A program made the position numbers and the translations under genes. Shown here in pieces: positions 62,983 through 64,000 of a stretch of 64,000 bases of DNA (positions within the stretch are counted from its first letter, which is position 1; every line of letters starts with the position of its first letter). The stretch comes from Flavobacteriales bacterium (GTDB lineage Bacteria; Bacteroidota; Bacteroidia; Flavobacteriales_D; Parvicellaceae), in assembly GCA_018401455.1 (NCBI GenBank), contig JAGYKU010000006.1, positions 17,949 to 81,948 of the forward strand. The letters are read 5' to 3'. Below the pieces are notes generated by a model. The model saw only the letters and a list, made by a program, of their open reading frames with translations, had not been told where the DNA came from and ran no database searches.

Positions 62983-63914
62983 GAGCCTCAATTTTAACCA
63001 TATTTATATTATCTTTTCTGTCTTTCAAAGCTCAGCAAACGACTCAATATACACAATATGTTTTCAATTATTTTGCATTCAATCCTGCATTAGCAGGAAG
63101 TCAAGAGTGTTTTAATTTCAAACTCGGTTTCAGAACGCAATGGGTAGGTTTTGAAGGAAATCCTCAAACGGGATTTGCAAGTTTTCATACAAGATTAAAA
63201 TCCAAAAAAACAAGAATCAACAGAACCCATCACGGTGTAGGGCTTTATTTTGAAAATGATGTTTTAGGTTATATTGGTACAACCACATTAAACTTAGCGT
63301 ATGCATATCATTTTCCAGTAGGCAGAAATGTTTCTGCAAGTGTGGGCCTTTTTGGAGGAATTCAGCAGTTCAAAGTAGATGCTTCTCAAATTGTAGCTGT
63401 AAATTACAACGACCCTGCTTTTTCTAATGGTGGCGGGGCAATTTTTGCGCCTTATCTTACTCCTGGTATTTTTCTAAACCACGATGATTGGTTTGCAGGA
63501 CTATCCGTAAGACAAATTTTTAGAAATAAATGGGAAAGAGTAATCGGTGTGGATGCTAGAAATAGGTTCCATTACGCACTTGTGGGAGGAAAAAGATTCA
63601 AACTCAAAAGAGACATTAATGCTGTTCCTTCAGTGATGTTGAAGTATGTAGGTTTTTCGGCATTAAGTATCGATGCCAACCTAAATTTCGAAATCAATCA
63701 TCTTTTTGACTTAGGAATTAGTTGGAGAAACCAAGATGCCATAGCGCTTATGGCAAAGTTCAGATTTGCAAAATACTTTACAGTTGGTTATGCTTTTGAT
63801 TTTACAACTTCTAAAATTAGAACCGCAAGTTCAAACACTCATGAGTTAATAATTGGATTATCAGCTTGTTCAAACAATTCTAAAAACACCTATATTTGCC
63901 CAGTGTTCGATTAA
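62979..63914 (+). CDS. PorP/SprF family type IX secretion membrane protein
   Basis: A 311-residue outer-membrane protein with signal peptide (MRASILTIFILSFLSFKAQ). Family features: 'QYTQYVFNYFAFNPALAGS' at the mature start, 'FRTQWVGFEGNPQTGFASFH', 'GVGLYFENDVLGYIGTTTLNLAYAYHF' and strands through to the end. PorP/SprF proteins receive and attach T9SS type B cargo (SprF serves SprB). The 4-base overlap with the CHU_C gene suggests this one serves that cargo. Confidence 0.92.
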   Translation: MRASILTIFILSFLSFKAQQTTQYTQYVFNYFAFNPALAGSQECFNFKLGFRTQWVGFEGNPQTGFASFHTRLKSKKTRINRTHHGVGLYFENDVLGYIGTTTLNLAYAYHFPVGRNVSASVGLFGGIQQFKVDASQIVAVNYNDPAFSNGGGAIFAPYLTPGIFLNHDDWFAGLSVRQIFRNKWERVIGVDARNRFHYALVGGKRFKLKRDINAVPSVMLKYVGFSALSIDANLNFEINHLFDLGISWRNQDAIALMAKFRFAKYFTVGYAFDFTTSKIRTASSNTHELIIGLSACSNNSKNTYICPVFD

Positions 63915-63935
63915 TTTGTTTATAAAACATACATA

Positions 63936-64000
63936 ATGCAACAAAACATAAACTTTAGCCGTCATTTTAGTAATAAAAACTTATTAAAAAAAGATAACCT
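63936..64000 (+). CDS. possible start of the next gene (partial)
   Basis: ATG 63936 opens a frame (MQQNINFSRHFSNKNLLKKD) that runs to the window edge, 22 bases after the PorP/SprF stop. Only 21 codons are visible, so neither the gene nor its product can be judged. Confidence 0.3.
   Translation, partial: MQQNINFSRHFSNKNLLKKDN

Noticed and set aside
1..64000. tRNA or rRNA genes
   Set aside because: No cloverleaf with conserved TTCGA-type arm or rRNA core sequence was seen by reading; a covariance-model search would be needed to exclude them fully.

Overview
The window looks like a chromosome segment of an AT-rich Bacteroidota, most likely a member of the Flavobacteriia. The support is: proteins with type IX secretion (T9SS) C-terminal sorting domains of type A (21479, 22295, 45001) and type B/CHU_C (61966); a PorP/SprF homologue (62979); DUF3467, DUF6029 and Omp28-like proteins; a bacillithiol deacetylase (BshB1); TAnnTTTG promoter boxes; and several interspersed intergenic repeats of the kind common in this phylum. 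I cannot name the genus. No rRNA, tRNA, CRISPR array, prophage or insertion sequence was seen.

Layout. 1-2.9 kb: a partial porin-like gene, DUF3467, a small lipoprotein and a degenerate stretch holding two broken genes (a small membrane protein and the C-terminal domain of GlpD). 2.9-16.4 kb: truncated glpD, an S9 peptidase, a SpoIIE-type phosphatase, UDP-GlcNAc 2-epimerase, clpC, a B12-binding radical SAM gene broken by a one-base frameshift, and xerD. 16.5-24.1 kb: a glycine-rich membrane protein, a sodium/solute symporter, CvfB, a 2OG-Fe(II) oxygenase, two T9SS-exported proteins, and a nest of intergenic repeats (19.0-19.2 and 20.2-20.7 kb). 24.3-31.6 kb: a TlpA-like / DUF6029 / Omp28 lipoprotein set, a 58-residue gene, a biotin carrier protein and an M1 aminopeptidase. 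31.6-40.4 kb: mfd, S41 protease, deoxycytidylate deaminase and leuS on the minus strand. leuS is unusually long and has in-frame insertions that look repeat-derived. 40.6-51.2 kb: Fic protein, bshB1, lipoproteins, a YdcF-like protein, an exported subtilase, an LRR protein, miaB, a sigma-54-type regulator split in two frames, and lptE. 51.3-64 kb: YebC, a RecD-like helicase, secreted proteins of unknown role, a WD40-caspase protein overlapping an outer-membrane-barrel-like gene, a gene remnant, a rhodanese/rhodanese/membrane protein/thioredoxin set, and the CHU_C-PorP/SprF pair.

Recurring theme. Most functions are housekeeping or envelope biology. What stands out is the state of the genes: at least four loci carry frameshifts or decay (2178-2466, glpD, the radical SAM gene, the sigma-54 regulator), a fifth remnant lies at 60.2-60.6 kb, and repeat sequence appears to have entered the coding sequence of an essential tRNA synthetase. 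The best candidates for unusual biology are the WD40-caspase/barrel pair and the leuS insertions, one of which carries a four-run G-quadruplex motif.
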